Shown: positions 39,801 to 50,395 of the stretch, piece by piece
Layout of the letters: the number at the start of each line of letters is the position of its first letter
How positions within the stretch are numbered: the stretch's first letter is position 1
From: Pseudomonas sp. St316
Lineage (GTDB): Bacteria; Pseudomonadota; Gammaproteobacteria; Pseudomonadales; Pseudomonadaceae
Assembly (NCBI RefSeq): GCF_018325905.1
Contig: NZ_AP021901.1
Span: 1,364,001 to 1,428,000, forward strand
Direction: 5' to 3'
DNA: 64,000 bases
Notes under the pieces: generated by a model
The model's database searches: none
The model's input: only the letters and a program-made list of their open reading frames with translations
Told to the model about the DNA's origin: nothing
Position numbers and translations under genes: made by a program

Positions 39801-40145
39801 ATGATTCAAGGAAAAGATCCGGGGGAGGGTGTGCATGGACGCTTTCAGTCCATCAGCGTCGATCCATTCGTCAGGGGGTTCGATATGCAGTTGGCCCGCC
39901 CCCTGGCCCGATCCATTCGTCTGAACGGGTTCGCCACCTGTCTGCGGCTGGAGCAGGTCTATTGGGATATCCTCGGCGAGATGGCCCAGCTCAACGGCTG
40001 TTCCATCAGTACGTTGCTGTCCCATGTGGACAGGGAGGTGCATCTGCGCCATGGCGGCGTGCGCAACTTCAGCGCGCTGGTGCGTGTGGTCTGCGTGGTG
40101 CACAGTTTGAAGGACACCGCGTTGGAGGTCGCGGACAGCCATTGA
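39801..40145 (+). CDS. Ribbon-helix-helix domain protein
   Basis: A 114-residue protein. The middle region carries an RHH_4-like ribbon-helix-helix pattern: SIRLNGFATCLRLEQVYWDIL as strand and first helix, and GCSISTLLSHVDREVHLRHGG as second helix. It is therefore probably a small DNA-binding regulator. The N-terminal ~35 residues are polar. The ATG at 39801 follows AAGGAGTGTCAACGGT. An imperfect dyad (GTGTAGGAC ... GTCCTACG, 39638-39695) lies upstream. Targets are unknown. Confidence 0.75.
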   Translation: MIQGKDPGEGVHGRFQSISVDPFVRGFDMQLARPLARSIRLNGFATCLRLEQVYWDILGEMAQLNGCSISTLLSHVDREVHLRHGGVRNFSALVRVVCVVHSLKDTALEVADSH

Positions 40146-40203
40146 TGGGGTACCTGCCCTGTTGATGGCTGAGTCGGACCGCAAGCGGCCTGTGCGCTTA
40201 CGG

Positions 40204-40232
40204 CTGCACAGGCTGCATTTAATGGATATAAT
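40204..40232 (+). promoter_or_regulatory. Promoter of the fmdB-like gene and aspS
   Basis: CTGCAC and a perfect TATAAT with a 17-base gap, 60 bases before the zinc-ribbon ATG. It probably drives both genes, as no terminator stands between them. Confidence 0.6.
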
Positions 40233-40292
40233 CCCGCTCTTTGCCGCAAAGCCCAGCCTTTGCGCGTGTAACCTGATCGCCGAGACAACCCC

Positions 40293-40514
40293 ATGCCGAT
40301 GTACGACTATCAATGTGCTTCCTGTGGTCATCAGATGGAAGCCATTCAAAAGATCAGCGCGGCACCGCTGGTCGACTGCCCTGCCTGCCAGGCGCCAGAA
40401 CTGAAAAAGATGCTGTCCATGCCTGGTTTCCGCCTCGGTGGCACAGGCTGGTATGAAACCGACTTCAAGACCGGCGCCAAGAAGAATTTGGCCGGTGGCG
40501 ACAAAGCTGATTGA
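40293..40514 (+). CDS. FmdB family zinc-ribbon protein
   Basis: A 73-residue putative regulatory protein. The N-terminal zinc ribbon has C8-x2-C11 and C29-x2-C32 in MPMYDYQCASCG and DCPACQAPE. The C-terminal part PGFRLGGTGWYETDFK is typical of the family, whose biochemical role is not established. It is 75 bases upstream of aspS and probably cotranscribed, an arrangement found across gammaproteobacteria. Confidence 0.88.
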   Translation: MPMYDYQCASCGHQMEAIQKISAAPLVDCPACQAPELKKMLSMPGFRLGGTGWYETDFKTGAKKNLAGGDKAD

Positions 40515-40589
40515 GCTGAACACGCGCGAGTGCTTGCACGGGCAGGTCCTCCAACCGAATTTCGAATTACGAGAAGTGAAACCACTACC

Positions 40590-42365
40590 ATGATGCGCAG
40601 CCATTATTGCGGCCAACTGAACGAAAGCCTGGAAGGTCAGGAAGTTACTCTTTGCGGATGGGTCCATCGTCGCCGTGACCATGGCGGGGTGATTTTCCTC
40701 GATATCCGTGATCGTGAAGGCCTGGCCCAGGTGGTGTTCGATCCGGACCGCGCTGACACCTTCGCCACCGCCGACCGCGTGCGCAGCGAATACGTGGTCA
40801 AGATCACCGGCAAGGTGCGCCTGCGTCCGGCCGGTGCTGGCAACGCCAACATGGCGTCCGGCATGATCGAAGTGCTGGGTTACGAGCTGGAAGTGCTCAA
40901 CGAATCGGAAACCCCGCCGTTCCCACTCAACGAATACTCCGACGTGGGCGAAGAAACCCGCCTGCGCTACCGCTTCATCGACCTGCGTCGCCCGGAAATG
41001 GCCGAGAAGCTGCGCCTGCGTTCGCGCATGACCACCAGCATCCGTCGCTACCTGGACGAGAACGGCTTCCTCGATGTCGAGACGCCAATCCTGACCCGTG
41101 CCACGCCGGAAGGCGCCCGCGACTACCTGGTGCCGAGCCGTACCCACCCCGGCAGCTTCTTCGCCTTGCCGCAATCGCCACAGTTGTTCAAGCAACTGCT
41201 GATGGTGGCCGGGTTCGATCGCTACTACCAGATCGCCAAGTGCTTCCGCGACGAAGACCTGCGTGCCGACCGTCAGCCTGAGTTCACTCAGATCGACATC
41301 GAGACCAGCTTCCTCGACGAAAAAGACATCATGGGCCTGACCGAAGGCATGATCCGCAACCTGTTCAAGGAAGTGCTGGGTCTGGAATTCGGCGAGTTCC
41401 CGCACATGACCTTCGAAGAGGCCATGCGTCGCTACGGTTCCGACAAGCCGGACCTGCGTAACCCGCTGGAGCTGGTGGACGTGGCCGACCAGCTCAAGGA
41501 AGTCGATTTCAAGGTGTTCAGCGGCCCGGCCAACGACCCGAAATGCCGTATCGCGGCCCTGCGCGTTCCTGGCGGGGCCAGCATGCCGCGCAAGCAGATC
41601 GACGACTACACCAAGTTCGTCGGCATCTACGGTGCCAAGGGCCTGGCCTACATCAAGGTCAACGAGCGCGCCGCGGGTGTTGATGGCCTGCAATCGCCGA
41701 TCGTGAAAAACATCCCTGAAGCCAACCTCAATGTGATCCTCGATCGCGTGGGTGCGGTTGACGGTGACATCGTGTTCTTCGGTGCCGACAAGGCCAAGAT
41801 CGTCAGCGAAGCCCTGGGCGCGCTGCGCATCAAGCTGGGTCACGACCTGAAGCTGCTGACGTGCGAATGGGCGCCGATGTGGGTCGTTGACTTCCCGATG
41901 TTCGAAGAAAACGATGACGGCAGCTTCTCGGCGCTGCACCACCCGTTCACCGCGCCGAAGTGCTCGCCGCAAGAGTTGGAGGCCAACCCGGCCACCGCTC
42001 TGTCGCGCGCTTACGACATGGTCCTGAACGGCACCGAACTGGGTGGCGGTTCGATCCGTATCCATCGCAAGGAAATGCAACAGGCAGTGTTCCGCCTGCT
42101 GGGCATCAACGAAGCCGAGCAGGAAGAGAAGTTCGGCTTCCTGCTTGACGCCCTGAAGTACGGTGCACCGCCCCACGGTGGCCTGGCCTTCGGCCTGGAC
42201 CGCCTGGTGATGCTGATGACCGGCGCCCAGTCGATCCGTGAAGTGATCGCGTTCCCGAAAACCCAGAGCGCGGCCGATGTCATGACCCAGGCGCCGGGCG
42301 TGGTGGATGCCAAGGCATTGCGCGAGTTGCACATTCGTCTGCGTGAACAGCCAAAGGCTGAGTAA
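40590..42365 (+). CDS. aspS: Aspartyl-tRNA synthetase
   Basis: Charges tRNA-Asp (and, in bacteria with GatCAB, probably also tRNA-Asn). The 591-residue class II enzyme has an OB-fold anticodon domain (~1-105), [18 protein letters not shown] (motif 2), a bacterial GAD insertion (~285-420), and motif 3 [14 protein letters not shown]. The start is the first of two adjacent ATGs at 40590 ([10 protein letters not shown]). A stable UUCG-capped terminator follows. Discriminating versus non-discriminating specificity cannot be read by eye. Confidence 0.97.
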   Translation: MMRSHYCGQLNESLEGQEVTLCGWVHRRRDHGGVIFLDIRDREGLAQVVFDPDRADTFATADRVRSEYVVKITGKVRLRPAGAGNANMASGMIEVLGYELEVLNESETPPFPLNEYSDVGEETRLRYRFIDLRRPEMAEKLRLRSRMTTSIRRYLDENGFLDVETPILTRATPEGARDYLVPSRTHPGSFFALPQSPQLFKQLLMVAGFDRYYQIAKCFRDEDLRADRQPEFTQIDIETSFLDEKDIMGLTEGMIRNLFKEVLGLEFGEFPHMTFEEAMRRYGSDKPDLRNPLELVDVADQLKEVDFKVFSGPANDPKCRIAALRVPGGASMPRKQIDDYTKFVGIYGAKGLAYIKVNERAAGVDGLQSPIVKNIPEANLNVILDRVGAVDGDIVFFGADKAKIVSEALGALRIKLGHDLKLLTCEWAPMWVVDFPMFEENDDGSFSALHHPFTAPKCSPQELEANPATALSRAYDMVLNGTELGGGSIRIHRKEMQQAVFRLLGINEAEQEEKFGFLLDALKYGAPPHGGLAFGLDRLVMLMTGAQSIREVIAFPKTQSAADVMTQAPGVVDAKALRELHIRLREQPKAE

Positions 42366-42381
42366 GGCCGGGACCTGAGCG

Positions 42382-42406
42382 GGCGCATCTTCGGATGCGC
42401 CTTTTC
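42382..42406 (+). terminator. Terminator of aspS
   Basis: GGCGCATC-TTCG-GATGCGCC, an 8-bp perfect stem with the stable UUCG tetraloop, followed by TTTTC. Confidence 0.85.
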
Positions 42407-42485
42407 ATTGGGGTCGATATTTCTGATTGCCGGCCACTGCGCAAGCGCCGGGCGGGCAATGTTCCAAAGAGAAACGGAGCGAGTT

Positions 42486-43232
42486 ATGGCAGGTCATTCC
42501 AAGTGGGCGAACATCAAGCACCGCAAAGAACGTCAGGATGCCAAGAGAGGCAAGATCTTCACCAAGTGGATCCGTGAGCTGACGGTCGCGGCCCGCCAGG
42601 GTGGCGGCGATCCGGGTTCCAACCCGCGCTTGCGCCTGGCCCTGGACAAGGCGCTGGGTGCCAACATGAGCCGCGACATCATCGACCGGGCCATCGCCCG
42701 TGGCGCCGGTGCGACCGAGGCTGACAACGTTGAAGAGCTGACCTACGAAGGTTATGGCCCGGGCGGCGTGGCGGTGATGGTCGAATGCATGACCGACAAC
42801 CGCAACCGTACTGCCGCCGCCGTGCGTCACGCGTTCAGCAAATGCGGTGGCAACCTGGGCACCGATGGTTCGGTGGCTTACCTGTTCGAGCGCAAGGGCC
42901 AGATCAGCTTCGCGCCGGGTCTCGATGAAGATGCCCTGACGGAGGCCGCCCTGGAGGCCGACGCCGATGACGTGGTCAGCCACGAAGACGGCTCGTTCGA
43001 CGTGTTCACTTCGTTCGCCAGCTTCTATGCCGTGCGCAACGTCCTGGAAGCGGCCGGGTTCAAGCCCGCTGACGCAGAGATCGTCATGCAACCGACCACC
43101 AGCGCCGAACTGGACCTGGAGGGCGCCGAGAAAGTGCTCAAGCTGATCGATATGCTCGAGGACCTGGATGACGTGCAGAACGTCTACTCCAATGCCGACA
43201 TTCCCGAATCGGTGGCTGAACAGCTCGGCTGA
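42486..43232 (+). CDS. yebC: YebC/PmpR family transcriptional regulator
   Basis: A 248-residue protein of the YebC/TACO1 family. [22 protein letters not shown] at the start and [19 protein letters not shown] are the conserved signatures. In P. aeruginosa PmpR represses quorum-sensing genes; newer work on homologues suggests a ribosome-associated role in translating proline stretches. It lies ahead of ruvC as in most proteobacteria. The ATG at 42486 follows ACGGAGCGAGTT. Confidence 0.95.
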   Translation: MAGHSKWANIKHRKERQDAKRGKIFTKWIRELTVAARQGGGDPGSNPRLRLALDKALGANMSRDIIDRAIARGAGATEADNVEELTYEGYGPGGVAVMVECMTDNRNRTAAAVRHAFSKCGGNLGTDGSVAYLFERKGQISFAPGLDEDALTEAALEADADDVVSHEDGSFDVFTSFASFYAVRNVLEAAGFKPADAEIVMQPTTSAELDLEGAEKVLKLIDMLEDLDDVQNVYSNADIPESVAEQLG

Positions 43233-43272
43233 GAGGGGCTGTTCAAATATTGACGATTGCCAATGACCAGAA

Positions 43273-43361
43273 TGTGGGAGCGAGCTTGCTCGCGATAGCG
43301 GTGCGTCAGTCAACACTATGCTTGCTGATCCGACGCCATCGCGAGCAAGCTCGCTCCCACG
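43273..43361. repeat. REP doublet between yebC and ruvC
   Basis: TGTGGGAGCGAGCTTGCTCGCGAT and ATCGCGAGCAAGCTCGCTCCCAC, about 89 bases. It separates two same-strand genes and could reduce polarity or define a transcript end. Confidence 0.9.
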
Positions 43362-43395
43362 GGTCTGGATAATTTCTCTTCAAGCCGCAGGCGCT

Positions 43396-43920
43396 ATGAC
43401 TTTAATCCTTGGCATCGACCCCGGTTCACGCATCACCGGCTACGGCGTGGTTCGCGATACCGGGCGCGGCTGCGTGTACGTGGCCTCCGGTTGTATCCGC
43501 ACCGGTGCGGGTGAACTGCACGAGCGCTTGCAGATTGTTTATCGCGGCGTGCGTGAGGTCATCCAGACCTACGGTCCAGTCACCATGGGCATCGAAAAGG
43601 TCTTCATGGCGCGCAATGCCGACTCGGCCCTGAAGCTGGGCCAGGCCCGGGGCGCGGCCATCGTCGCCGGTGCCGAGGAAAGCCTGGAAATCGCCGAGTA
43701 CACCGCCACCCAGGTCAAGCAGGCGGTCGTCGGAACCGGGGCGGCGAACAAGGAGCAGGTGCAAATGATGGTGATGCACCTGTTGAAACTGGTCAGCAAG
43801 CCGCAGATCGATGCCTCCGACGCCCTGGCCATTGCCATTTGCCATGCCCATACCCGTTCCAGCCTGTTGCCTCACGGCCTGGGAGCTGCACGCAGTCGTG
43901 GCGGGCGCCTGCGTCTCTGA
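43396..43920 (+). CDS. ruvC: Holliday junction resolvase RuvC
   Basis: A 174-residue endonuclease that cuts Holliday junctions bound by RuvAB. The first catalytic aspartate is D8 in ILGIDPGSR; the glutamate lies in [10 protein letters not shown], and the last pair in [12 protein letters not shown]. The ATG at 43396 starts the conserved [10 protein letters not shown]. It is followed by ruvA and ruvB; a 115-base gap lies before ruvA. Confidence 0.96.
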   Translation: MTLILGIDPGSRITGYGVVRDTGRGCVYVASGCIRTGAGELHERLQIVYRGVREVIQTYGPVTMGIEKVFMARNADSALKLGQARGAAIVAGAEESLEIAEYTATQVKQAVVGTGAANKEQVQMMVMHLLKLVSKPQIDASDALAIAICHAHTRSSLLPHGLGAARSRGGRLRL

Positions 43921-44035
43921 TAGCATCAGCGCAATCTTTCGTGAGCCCGAGCATCTTGCGCCTGTGTCGTCGGCCTTCATGCCCGGGTTGTTACTCGCCA
44001 GCCAGCAGGCTGGCCAACACCCAAGGATCTGAAAC

Positions 44036-44644
44036 GTGATTGGACGCTTGCGCGGCACCCTGGCTGAAAAACAGCCGCCGCACCTGATTCTGGATGTAAA
44101 CGGCCTGGGCTATGAGCTGGAAGTGCCCATGACCACGCTGTACCGCTTGCCGTCGGTCGGCGAGCCGCTGACCCTGCACACCCATTTGGTTGTGCGCGAG
44201 GATGCGCAGTTACTCTATGGCTTCGTTGGCAAGCGCGAGCGGGACTTCTTCCGCGAACTGATCCGTCTCAATGGCGTCGGCCCGAAACTGGCCCTGGCCT
44301 TGATGTCGAGCCTGGAAGTCGACGAACTGGTGCGTTGCGTGCAGTCCCAGGACACGTCGGCCCTGACCAAGGTGCCGGGTGTGGGCAAGAAAACCGCCGA
44401 GCGCCTGCTGGTCGAGCTCAAGGACCGCTTCAAGGCCTGGGAGGCGGTGCCGGCGATGTTCGCCCTGGTGCCGAACCAACCGGACGCGCCTGCGCCTGCG
44501 GTCAGCGCCGAAAACGATGCGGTCACCGCGCTGATCTCCCTGGGCTATAAGCCGCAGGAGGCCAGCAAGGCGATTTCCGCTATCAAGGAAAAAGGCCTGA
44601 GTACTGAAGACATGATTCGTCGTGCCCTGAAGGGAATGATTTAA
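44036..44644 (+). CDS. ruvA: Holliday junction DNA helicase subunit RuvA
   Basis: A 202-residue junction-binding subunit that loads RuvB. The OB-fold N-terminus [12 protein letters not shown], two helix-hairpin-helix motifs ([15 protein letters not shown] and [16 protein letters not shown]) and the C-terminal RuvB-contact domain ([16 protein letters not shown]) are visible. The start is GTG at 44036 behind AAGGATC. The ruvB GTG directly follows its stop. Confidence 0.97.
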   Translation: MIGRLRGTLAEKQPPHLILDVNGLGYELEVPMTTLYRLPSVGEPLTLHTHLVVREDAQLLYGFVGKRERDFFRELIRLNGVGPKLALALMSSLEVDELVRCVQSQDTSALTKVPGVGKKTAERLLVELKDRFKAWEAVPAMFALVPNQPDAPAPAVSAENDAVTALISLGYKPQEASKAISAIKEKGLSTEDMIRRALKGMI

Positions 44645-45706
44645 GTGATTGAAGCTGACCGCCTGATCGCCGCCACGGGCGCGCCCCGTGACCGCGAGGA
44701 AATCCAGGACCGCGCGATTCGTCCTGTCAGCCTGGCCGACTACATCGGCCAACCGACCGTGCGCGAGCAGATGGAGTTGTTCATCCAGGCCGCCCGTGGG
44801 CGCAGCGAGTCGCTGGACCACACCTTGATCTTCGGCCCGCCGGGCCTGGGCAAGACCACCCTGGCCAACATCATTGCCCAGGAAATGGGCGTCTCGATCA
44901 AGAGCACCTCGGGGCCGGTCCTTGAGCGGCCGGGTGACCTGGCGGCGCTGCTGACCAATCTTGAACCCCATGATGTACTGTTCATCGACGAAATCCATCG
45001 GCTGTCGCCGATCGTCGAGGAAGTGCTGTACCCGGCCATGGAAGATTTCCAGCTCGACATCATGATTGGCGAAGGGCCGGCGGCACGCTCCATCAAGCTT
45101 GATCTGCCGCCCTTTACCCTGGTGGGCGCCACCACCCGCGCGGGCATGCTGACCAACCCGTTGCGGGACCGCTTCGGTATCGTCCAGCGCCTGGAGTTCT
45201 ACAACAACGCCGATCTGGCGACGATTGTCAGCCGCTCGGCGAGCATCCTCGGGTTGCCGCTGGACCCGGACGGTGCGTATGAGATCGCCCGGCGTGCCCG
45301 GGGCACGCCGCGGATCGCCAACCGCCTGCTGCGCCGGGTCCGGGATTTTGCCGAAGTCCGGGCCAAGGGTCACATCACCAAGCCGATTGCCGACCTGGCG
45401 TTGAACCTGCTGGACATCGACGAGCGTGGTTTCGACCACCAGGACCGGCGTCTGCTGTTGACCATGATCGAGAAGTTCGACGGTGGCCCGGTGGGCGTGG
45501 ACAGCCTGGCCGCGGCCATCAGCGAAGAGCGCCACACCATTGAAGATGTGCTGGAGCCGTACCTGATCCAGCAGGGCTACATCATGCGTACCCCTCGCGG
45601 GCGCGTTGTGACTCGTCATGCTTACCTGCATTTTGGCTTAAACATCCCGACACGAATGGGTGAGATGCCGGTGGTAGACGAATTCCTCGATGCCGTGGAC
45701 GATTGA
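44645..45706 (+). CDS. ruvB: Holliday junction branch migration ATPase RuvB
   Basis: A 353-residue AAA+ motor driving branch migration. Walker A is GPPGLGKT (64-71) and Walker B VLFIDE (111-116). The sensor motif LVGATTRAG and arginine finger region LRDRFG follow, then the winged-helix domain ([18 protein letters not shown]). The start is GTG immediately after the ruvA stop. Confidence 0.98.
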   Translation: MIEADRLIAATGAPRDREEIQDRAIRPVSLADYIGQPTVREQMELFIQAARGRSESLDHTLIFGPPGLGKTTLANIIAQEMGVSIKSTSGPVLERPGDLAALLTNLEPHDVLFIDEIHRLSPIVEEVLYPAMEDFQLDIMIGEGPAARSIKLDLPPFTLVGATTRAGMLTNPLRDRFGIVQRLEFYNNADLATIVSRSASILGLPLDPDGAYEIARRARGTPRIANRLLRRVRDFAEVRAKGHITKPIADLALNLLDIDERGFDHQDRRLLLTMIEKFDGGPVGVDSLAAAISEERHTIEDVLEPYLIQQGYIMRTPRGRVVTRHAYLHFGLNIPTRMGEMPVVDEFLDAVDD

Positions 45707-45833
45707 ACGAGCTCTGTACGCCGACTTTTTTCCAGTTCGTGCTGTCCCAGACGACGCCTGGAGCGTCAATGCGTTCGAGAATGAAAAAACAGTTGCCTGG
45801 CCGATTGGCAACCTGAGGAGTAAGCACTAGAGT

Positions 45834-46301
45834 ATGCGCGCGCAAAACGGGCTGGAGTCGTTCGCACATCGCTGTCGCGTTTATTACGAGGACACCGATG
45901 CTGGCGGCATCGTCTACTACGTCAATTACCTCAAGTTTATGGAACGGGCTCGAACCGAACGGCTGCGGGAACTGGGTTTCGCCCAATCCGCACTGGCAGG
46001 GGAGGACCTGTTGTTCGTCGTGCATTCCAGCGAAGCGCGCTACCACGCGCCGGCGCGACTGGACGACGAACTGGTGGTAAGTGCCGATGTCATCGAATTG
46101 AACCGTGTCAGCCTGCGCTTCAAGCAGCAGGTCAGGCGGGCTACGGATAACGTGCTGCTCTGTGAAGGGCAGTTTTTGGTGGCCTGTGTGCGCACCCATA
46201 GTTTGAAACCCCGGGCCATTCCCGAAGCTCTACGTGCGGCCTTTGCCGGCGTGAGCGGCGCGGGTACACACTCAGAGCAGGAGATAAAGCGTGGAAGCTA
46301 A
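45834..46301 (+). CDS. ybgC: Acyl-CoA thioesterase YbgC (tol-pal associated)
   Basis: A 155-residue hot-dog-fold thioesterase. The active-site motif [24 protein letters not shown] contains the catalytic aspartate. It hydrolyses acyl-CoA thioesters and is linked in vivo to phospholipid metabolism and the Tol-Pal system. The ATG at 45834 follows CTGAGGAG. Its 3' end overlaps the tolQ start by 11 bases. It is the first gene of the tol-pal operon. Confidence 0.95.
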   Translation: MRAQNGLESFAHRCRVYYEDTDAGGIVYYVNYLKFMERARTERLRELGFAQSALAGEDLLFVVHSSEARYHAPARLDDELVVSADVIELNRVSLRFKQQVRRATDNVLLCEGQFLVACVRTHSLKPRAIPEALRAAFAGVSGAGTHSEQEIKRGS

Positions 46302-46986
46302 CGTCGTCGACCATTCCTCCATGTGGAGCCTGGTCAGCAATGCCAGCGTCGTGGTGCAACTGGTAATGCTGACCCTGGTAGCCGCATCGGTGACCTCATG
46401 GATCATGATCTTTCAGCGCAGCAACATGCTGCGCGCCGGTCGTCGTGCCCTGGAGAGCTTCGAGGAGCGCTTCTGGTCCGGTATCGACCTGTCCAAGCTC
46501 TATCGCCAGGCTGGCAGCAACCCTGACCCGGATTCGGGCGTCGAGCAGATCTTCCGTGCCGGCTTCAAGGAGTTCTCCCGCCTGCGCCAACAGCCGGGCG
46601 TCGATCCTGAAGCGGTGATGGAAGGTGTGGCTCGCGCCATGCGCGTTGCCATTTCCCGCGAGGAAGAAAAGCTCGAACAAGGCCTGTCGTTCCTGGCCAC
46701 CGTCGGTTCGGTCAGCCCGTACATCGGTCTGTTCGGCACCGTGTGGGGGATCATGAACTCCTTCCGTGGCCTGGCTTCTGCCCAACAAGCGACCCTGGCC
46801 ACCGTGGCCCCGGGCATCGCCGAGGCACTGATCGCCACCGCCATCGGTCTGTTCGCGGCCATTCCAGCTGTTATCGCCTACAACCGCTTCGCTGCCCGCA
46901 GCGAAATGCTGACCGGCCGTTACTACACCTTCGCCGATGAATTCCAGGCGATCCTGCACCGCAAAGTGCACACCAGCGAAGAATAA
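46291..46986 (+). CDS. tolQ: TolQ, inner-membrane motor subunit
   Basis: A 231-residue protein with three membrane helices (~20-40, ~135-158, ~170-195), including the TolQ/ExbB/MotA signature [19 protein letters not shown]. With TolR it forms the proton-driven motor that energises TolA. The start is GTG at 46291, preceded by CAGGAGATAAAGC, inside the end of ybgC. Confidence 0.97.
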   Translation: MEANVVDHSSMWSLVSNASVVVQLVMLTLVAASVTSWIMIFQRSNMLRAGRRALESFEERFWSGIDLSKLYRQAGSNPDPDSGVEQIFRAGFKEFSRLRQQPGVDPEAVMEGVARAMRVAISREEEKLEQGLSFLATVGSVSPYIGLFGTVWGIMNSFRGLASAQQATLATVAPGIAEALIATAIGLFAAIPAVIAYNRFAARSEMLTGRYYTFADEFQAILHRKVHTSEE

Positions 46987-47000
46987 GCAGGTATTTCCCA

Positions 47001-47462
47001 ATGGCTTTAATCGCTCGAGCCCGAAAAAAGCGCAAGCCGGTTGCCGAGATGAACGTGGTCCCCTACATCGACGTGATGTTGGTGCTGCTGGTCATCTTCA
47101 TGGTGACCGCGCCCATGCTCAATCAGGGCGTGAAGGTCGATCTGCCCAAGGTTTCCAGTGAAGCCTTGCCGCAGGACAACAACACCCAGGTACTGACCAT
47201 TTCGATCAAGGCTGACAAGACCTACTACTGGAACCTTGGCAGCGAAGTCGACACCGAGAAGCAGCAGGACCGCGCCATGACCTTGCCGCAGATGACCGAC
47301 GCGGTGACCAAGATCATCCGTGCCGGCAACGATGCCGGCAAGCGTACGCAGGTCTTCATTCGCGGCGACAAGACCGTCGACTACGGTGCCGTGATGGGCG
47401 CCATGGGCGGTCTGCAGAAAGCCGGGGTGGGTAACGTTGGCTTGATCACTGAGGCGCCCTGA
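47001..47462 (+). CDS. tolR: TolR, inner-membrane motor subunit
   Basis: A 153-residue protein with one membrane helix (~20-42; NVVPYIDVMLVLLVIFMV) that contains the conserved proton-path aspartate, followed by a periplasmic dimerisation domain. It partners TolQ and TolA. Its stop shares a base with the tolA start. Confidence 0.96.
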   Translation: MALIARARKKRKPVAEMNVVPYIDVMLVLLVIFMVTAPMLNQGVKVDLPKVSSEALPQDNNTQVLTISIKADKTYYWNLGSEVDTEKQQDRAMTLPQMTDAVTKIIRAGNDAGKRTQVFIRGDKTVDYGAVMGAMGGLQKAGVGNVGLITEAP

Positions 47463-48541
47463 TGCAGCAACAGCGAGAGCCGTCCGCCTCGGAAAGCTAC
47501 TTCTGGCCCAGTGTCCTGGCAATCAGCCTGCACGTGCTGGTGTTCGGCATGCTGTTCGTCAGTTTTGCCATGACGCCTGAGCTGCCGCCAGCCAAGCCGA
47601 TCGTGCAAGCGACCCTGTACCAGCTCAAGTCCAAAAGTCCGGCGACCACCCAGACCAATCAGAAGATTGCGGGTGAGGCGAAGAAGTCTGCCGCGCGCCA
47701 GACCGAAACCGAGCAGCTGGAGCAGAAAAAGGTCGAGCAGGAAGCGATCAAGGCCGCGGAACAAAAGAAAGAGGAAGCTGCTCAAAAGGCCGAGGAAGCC
47801 AAGAAGGCCGATGAGGCGAAGAAAGCGGACGAGGCGAAAAAGGCTGACGAAGCCAAGAAAGCCGACGATGCGAAGAAAACCGCCGAGGCGAAAAAGGCCG
47901 AAGAGAAACAATTGGCTGATATAGCCAAGAAGAAAGCCGAAGAAGAAGCCAAGAAAGCCGCTGAAGAAGAGGCCAAGAAAGCGGCCGCTGAAGAAGCGAA
48001 GAAAAAGATCGTCGAGGACGCCAAGAAAAAGGCTGCCGAAGACGCCAAGAAGAAAGCCGAAGCCGAAGAGGCGAAAAAGAAAGTCGCCGAAGACGCGAAG
48101 AAGAAAGCTGCCGCCGATGCCGCCAAGAAGAAGGCCCAGGATGCAGCGCGCAAGTCCGCCGAAGACAAGAAGGCCCAGGCCTTGGCAGACCTGCTTTCGG
48201 ACTCGACTGAGCGTGAGGCGACCAAGGCGGATGAACTTGGCGATCAAGTGGCAGGCGATTACGACGACCTGATCCGCATCCGAGCGGCGGAAGGCTGGGC
48301 TCGTCCACCCTCGGCGCGCAAAGGCATGACGGTAGTATTGCAAATCGGCATGTTGCCCGACGGTACGGTTACCTCGGTCAGCGTCGCCAAGTCCAGTGGT
48401 GATGGTCCGTTCGATGCTTCGGCGGTCGCAGCGGTCAAGAACATTGGGCGATTGACGGAAATGCAAGGAATGAAACCGAGCGACTTTGCTCCCTATCGTT
48501 CATTCAAGATGACATTCACACCTGAGGATCTAGCCTTGTGA
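47462..48541 (+). CDS. tolA: TolA, periplasm-spanning Tol-Pal protein
   Basis: A 359-residue protein: one N-terminal membrane helix (~15-37), a very long helical domain rich in Lys/Ala/Glu (~75-245) and a C-terminal globular domain (~260-359) that contacts TolB/Pal and some colicin-like toxins. Within the helix a six-residue KKADEA unit is repeated about four times (~47808-47880). The tolB start overlaps its stop by four bases (GTGA). Confidence 0.96.
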   Translation: MQQQREPSASESYFWPSVLAISLHVLVFGMLFVSFAMTPELPPAKPIVQATLYQLKSKSPATTQTNQKIAGEAKKSAARQTETEQLEQKKVEQEAIKAAEQKKEEAAQKAEEAKKADEAKKADEAKKADEAKKADDAKKTAEAKKAEEKQLADIAKKKAEEEAKKAAEEEAKKAAAEEAKKKIVEDAKKKAAEDAKKKAEAEEAKKKVAEDAKKKAAADAAKKKAQDAARKSAEDKKAQALADLLSDSTEREATKADELGDQVAGDYDDLIRIRAAEGWARPPSARKGMTVVLQIGMLPDGTVTSVSVAKSSGDGPFDASAVAAVKNIGRLTEMQGMKPSDFAPYRSFKMTFTPEDLAL

Positions 48542-49839
48542 GAAACCTTCTTCGATCAATGCTGGTCGTTATCTGCTGCCTGGCAGGGATAGCGGTAGCA
48601 GATGAAAAGAACATCCTGGTCACCAGCGGCAGCGACCGGGCCACCCCGATCGCCGTCGTACCGTTCGGCTGGCAGGGCGGTAGCGTCCTGCCGGACGACA
48701 TGGCGGAGATCATCGGCAACGACCTGCGCAACTCGGGTTACTACGCGCCGATTCCGAAGCAGAACATGATCAGCCTGCCGACCCAGGCCAGCGAAGTCAT
48801 CTACCGTGACTGGAAGGCCCTGGGCGCCCAGTACATCATGGTCGGCAGCATCGTTCCGGCTGGCGGTCGCCTGCAGGTGCAGTACGCCCTGTTCAACGTC
48901 GCCACCGAACAGCAAGTGCTGACCGGCAGCGTGTCGGGCAGCGTCGATCAGTTGCGCGACATGGCGCACTACATCGCCGACCAGTCGTTCGAGAAACTCA
49001 CCGGCATCAAGGGCGCGTTCTCTACCCGCATGCTCTACGTGACGGCCGAGCGGTTCTCCGAGAACAACACCCGCTACACCCTGCAGCGTTCCGACTATGA
49101 CGGCGCCCGTGCAGTGACCTTGCTGCAATCGCGCGAGCCGATCCTGTCGCCGCGCTTCGCCCCCGATGGCAAGCGCATCGCCTATGTGTCGTTCGAGCAG
49201 AAGCGTCCACGCATCTTCATGCAGCACATCGATACTGGTCGTCGCGAGCAGATCACCAACTTCGAAGGCCTCAACGGTGCGCCAGCCTGGTCGCCGGACG
49301 GTACTCGCCTGGCGTTCGTGCTGTCCAAGGACGGTAACCCGGACATCTACGTGATGAACCTGGCTTCGCGTTCGATCTCCCGCGTCACCAATGGCCCGGG
49401 CATCAACACCGAGCCGTTCTGGGGCAAGGATGGCTCGACCATCTACTTCACCTCAGACCGTGGCGGCAAGCCACAGATCTACAAGACCAGTGCCGGTGGC
49501 GGCGGTGCCGAACGCGTGACGTTCGTGGGTAACTACAACGCCAACCCTAAACTGTCGGCGGACGAAAAGACCCTGGTGATGATCCATCGCCAGGATGGTT
49601 TCACCAATTTCAAGGTGGCGGCCCAGGATTTGCAGCGCGGAAGTGTAAAAATCCTCACTGATAGCACTCTGGACGAGTCACCTACTGTTGCGCCCAACGG
49701 CACCATGGTAATCTACGCCACCCGCCAGCAGGGCCGGGGAGTCTTGATGCTCGTGTCCATTAATGGACGCGTGAGGCTCCCGCTTCCTACCGCTCAAGGC
49801 GAAGTCAGAGAACCGTCCTGGTCCCCTTACCTGAACTGA
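48538..49839 (+). CDS. tolB: TolB, periplasmic beta-propeller protein
   Basis: A 433-residue periplasmic protein. Signal peptide [21 protein letters not shown] with cleavage near residue 21. An N-terminal alpha/beta domain (~22-160) and a six-bladed beta-propeller (~165-433) with repeated SPDG/FAPDG-K-AY-type strands follow. It binds Pal and TolA to remodel outer-membrane constriction during division. The start is GTG overlapping the tolA stop. Confidence 0.97.
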   Translation: MRNLLRSMLVVICCLAGIAVADEKNILVTSGSDRATPIAVVPFGWQGGSVLPDDMAEIIGNDLRNSGYYAPIPKQNMISLPTQASEVIYRDWKALGAQYIMVGSIVPAGGRLQVQYALFNVATEQQVLTGSVSGSVDQLRDMAHYIADQSFEKLTGIKGAFSTRMLYVTAERFSENNTRYTLQRSDYDGARAVTLLQSREPILSPRFAPDGKRIAYVSFEQKRPRIFMQHIDTGRREQITNFEGLNGAPAWSPDGTRLAFVLSKDGNPDIYVMNLASRSISRVTNGPGINTEPFWGKDGSTIYFTSDRGGKPQIYKTSAGGGGAERVTFVGNYNANPKLSADEKTLVMIHRQDGFTNFKVAAQDLQRGSVKILTDSTLDESPTVAPNGTMVIYATRQQGRGVLMLVSINGRVRLPLPTAQGEVREPSWSPYLN

Positions 49840-49891
49840 CGCGGCGCTATACGTTTTACTTAACACACTGGGGTTCATTAGGAGTTTCACG

Positions 49892-50389
49892 ATGGAAATG
49901 CTGAAGTTTGGTAAATTTGCTGCGCTGGCTCTGGCCATGGCTGTAGCTGTAGGTTGCTCGTCCAAAGGCGGCGACAATGCCGGTGAAGGCGCTGTTGATC
50001 CAAACGCTGGTTACGGCGCTAACACTGGTGCAGTTGACGGCTCCCTGAGCGAAGAAGCTGCTCTGCGCGCAATCACCACCTTCTACTTCGAATACGACAG
50101 CTCGGACCTGAAGCCAGAAGCCATGCGCGCTCTGGACGTTCACGCCAAGGACCTGAAAGCAAACGGCGCTCGCGTCGTTCTGGAAGGCAACACCGACGAA
50201 CGTGGTACTCGTGAGTACAACATGGCACTGGGCGAGCGTCGTGCGAAAGCCGTTCAACGCTACCTGGTACTGCAAGGTGTTTCCCCAGCTCAGCTGGAAC
50301 TGGTTTCCTACGGCGAAGAGCGTCCAGTTGCCACCGGCAACGACGAGCAGTCCTGGGCTCAAAACCGTCGCGTCGAACTGCGTAAGTAA
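49892..50389 (+). CDS. pal: Peptidoglycan-associated lipoprotein Pal (OprL)
   Basis: A 165-residue outer-membrane lipoprotein. Lipobox VAVGC, cysteine 22. The OmpA-like domain (~58-165) carries [12 protein letters not shown] and the peptidoglycan-binding [19 protein letters not shown]. It anchors the outer membrane to peptidoglycan and is the end-point of the Tol motor. The ATG follows TTAGGAGTTTCACG. Confidence 0.98.
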   Translation: MEMLKFGKFAALALAMAVAVGCSSKGGDNAGEGAVDPNAGYGANTGAVDGSLSEEAALRAITTFYFEYDSSDLKPEAMRALDVHAKDLKANGARVVLEGNTDERGTREYNMALGERRAKAVQRYLVLQGVSPAQLELVSYGEERPVATGNDEQSWAQNRRVELRK

Positions 50390-50395
50390 TTCGTC

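Noticed and set aside
39546..42332. 928-codon minus-strand frame opposite dps, the FmdB-like gene and aspS
   Set aside because: A shadow frame spanning three genes and their promoters.
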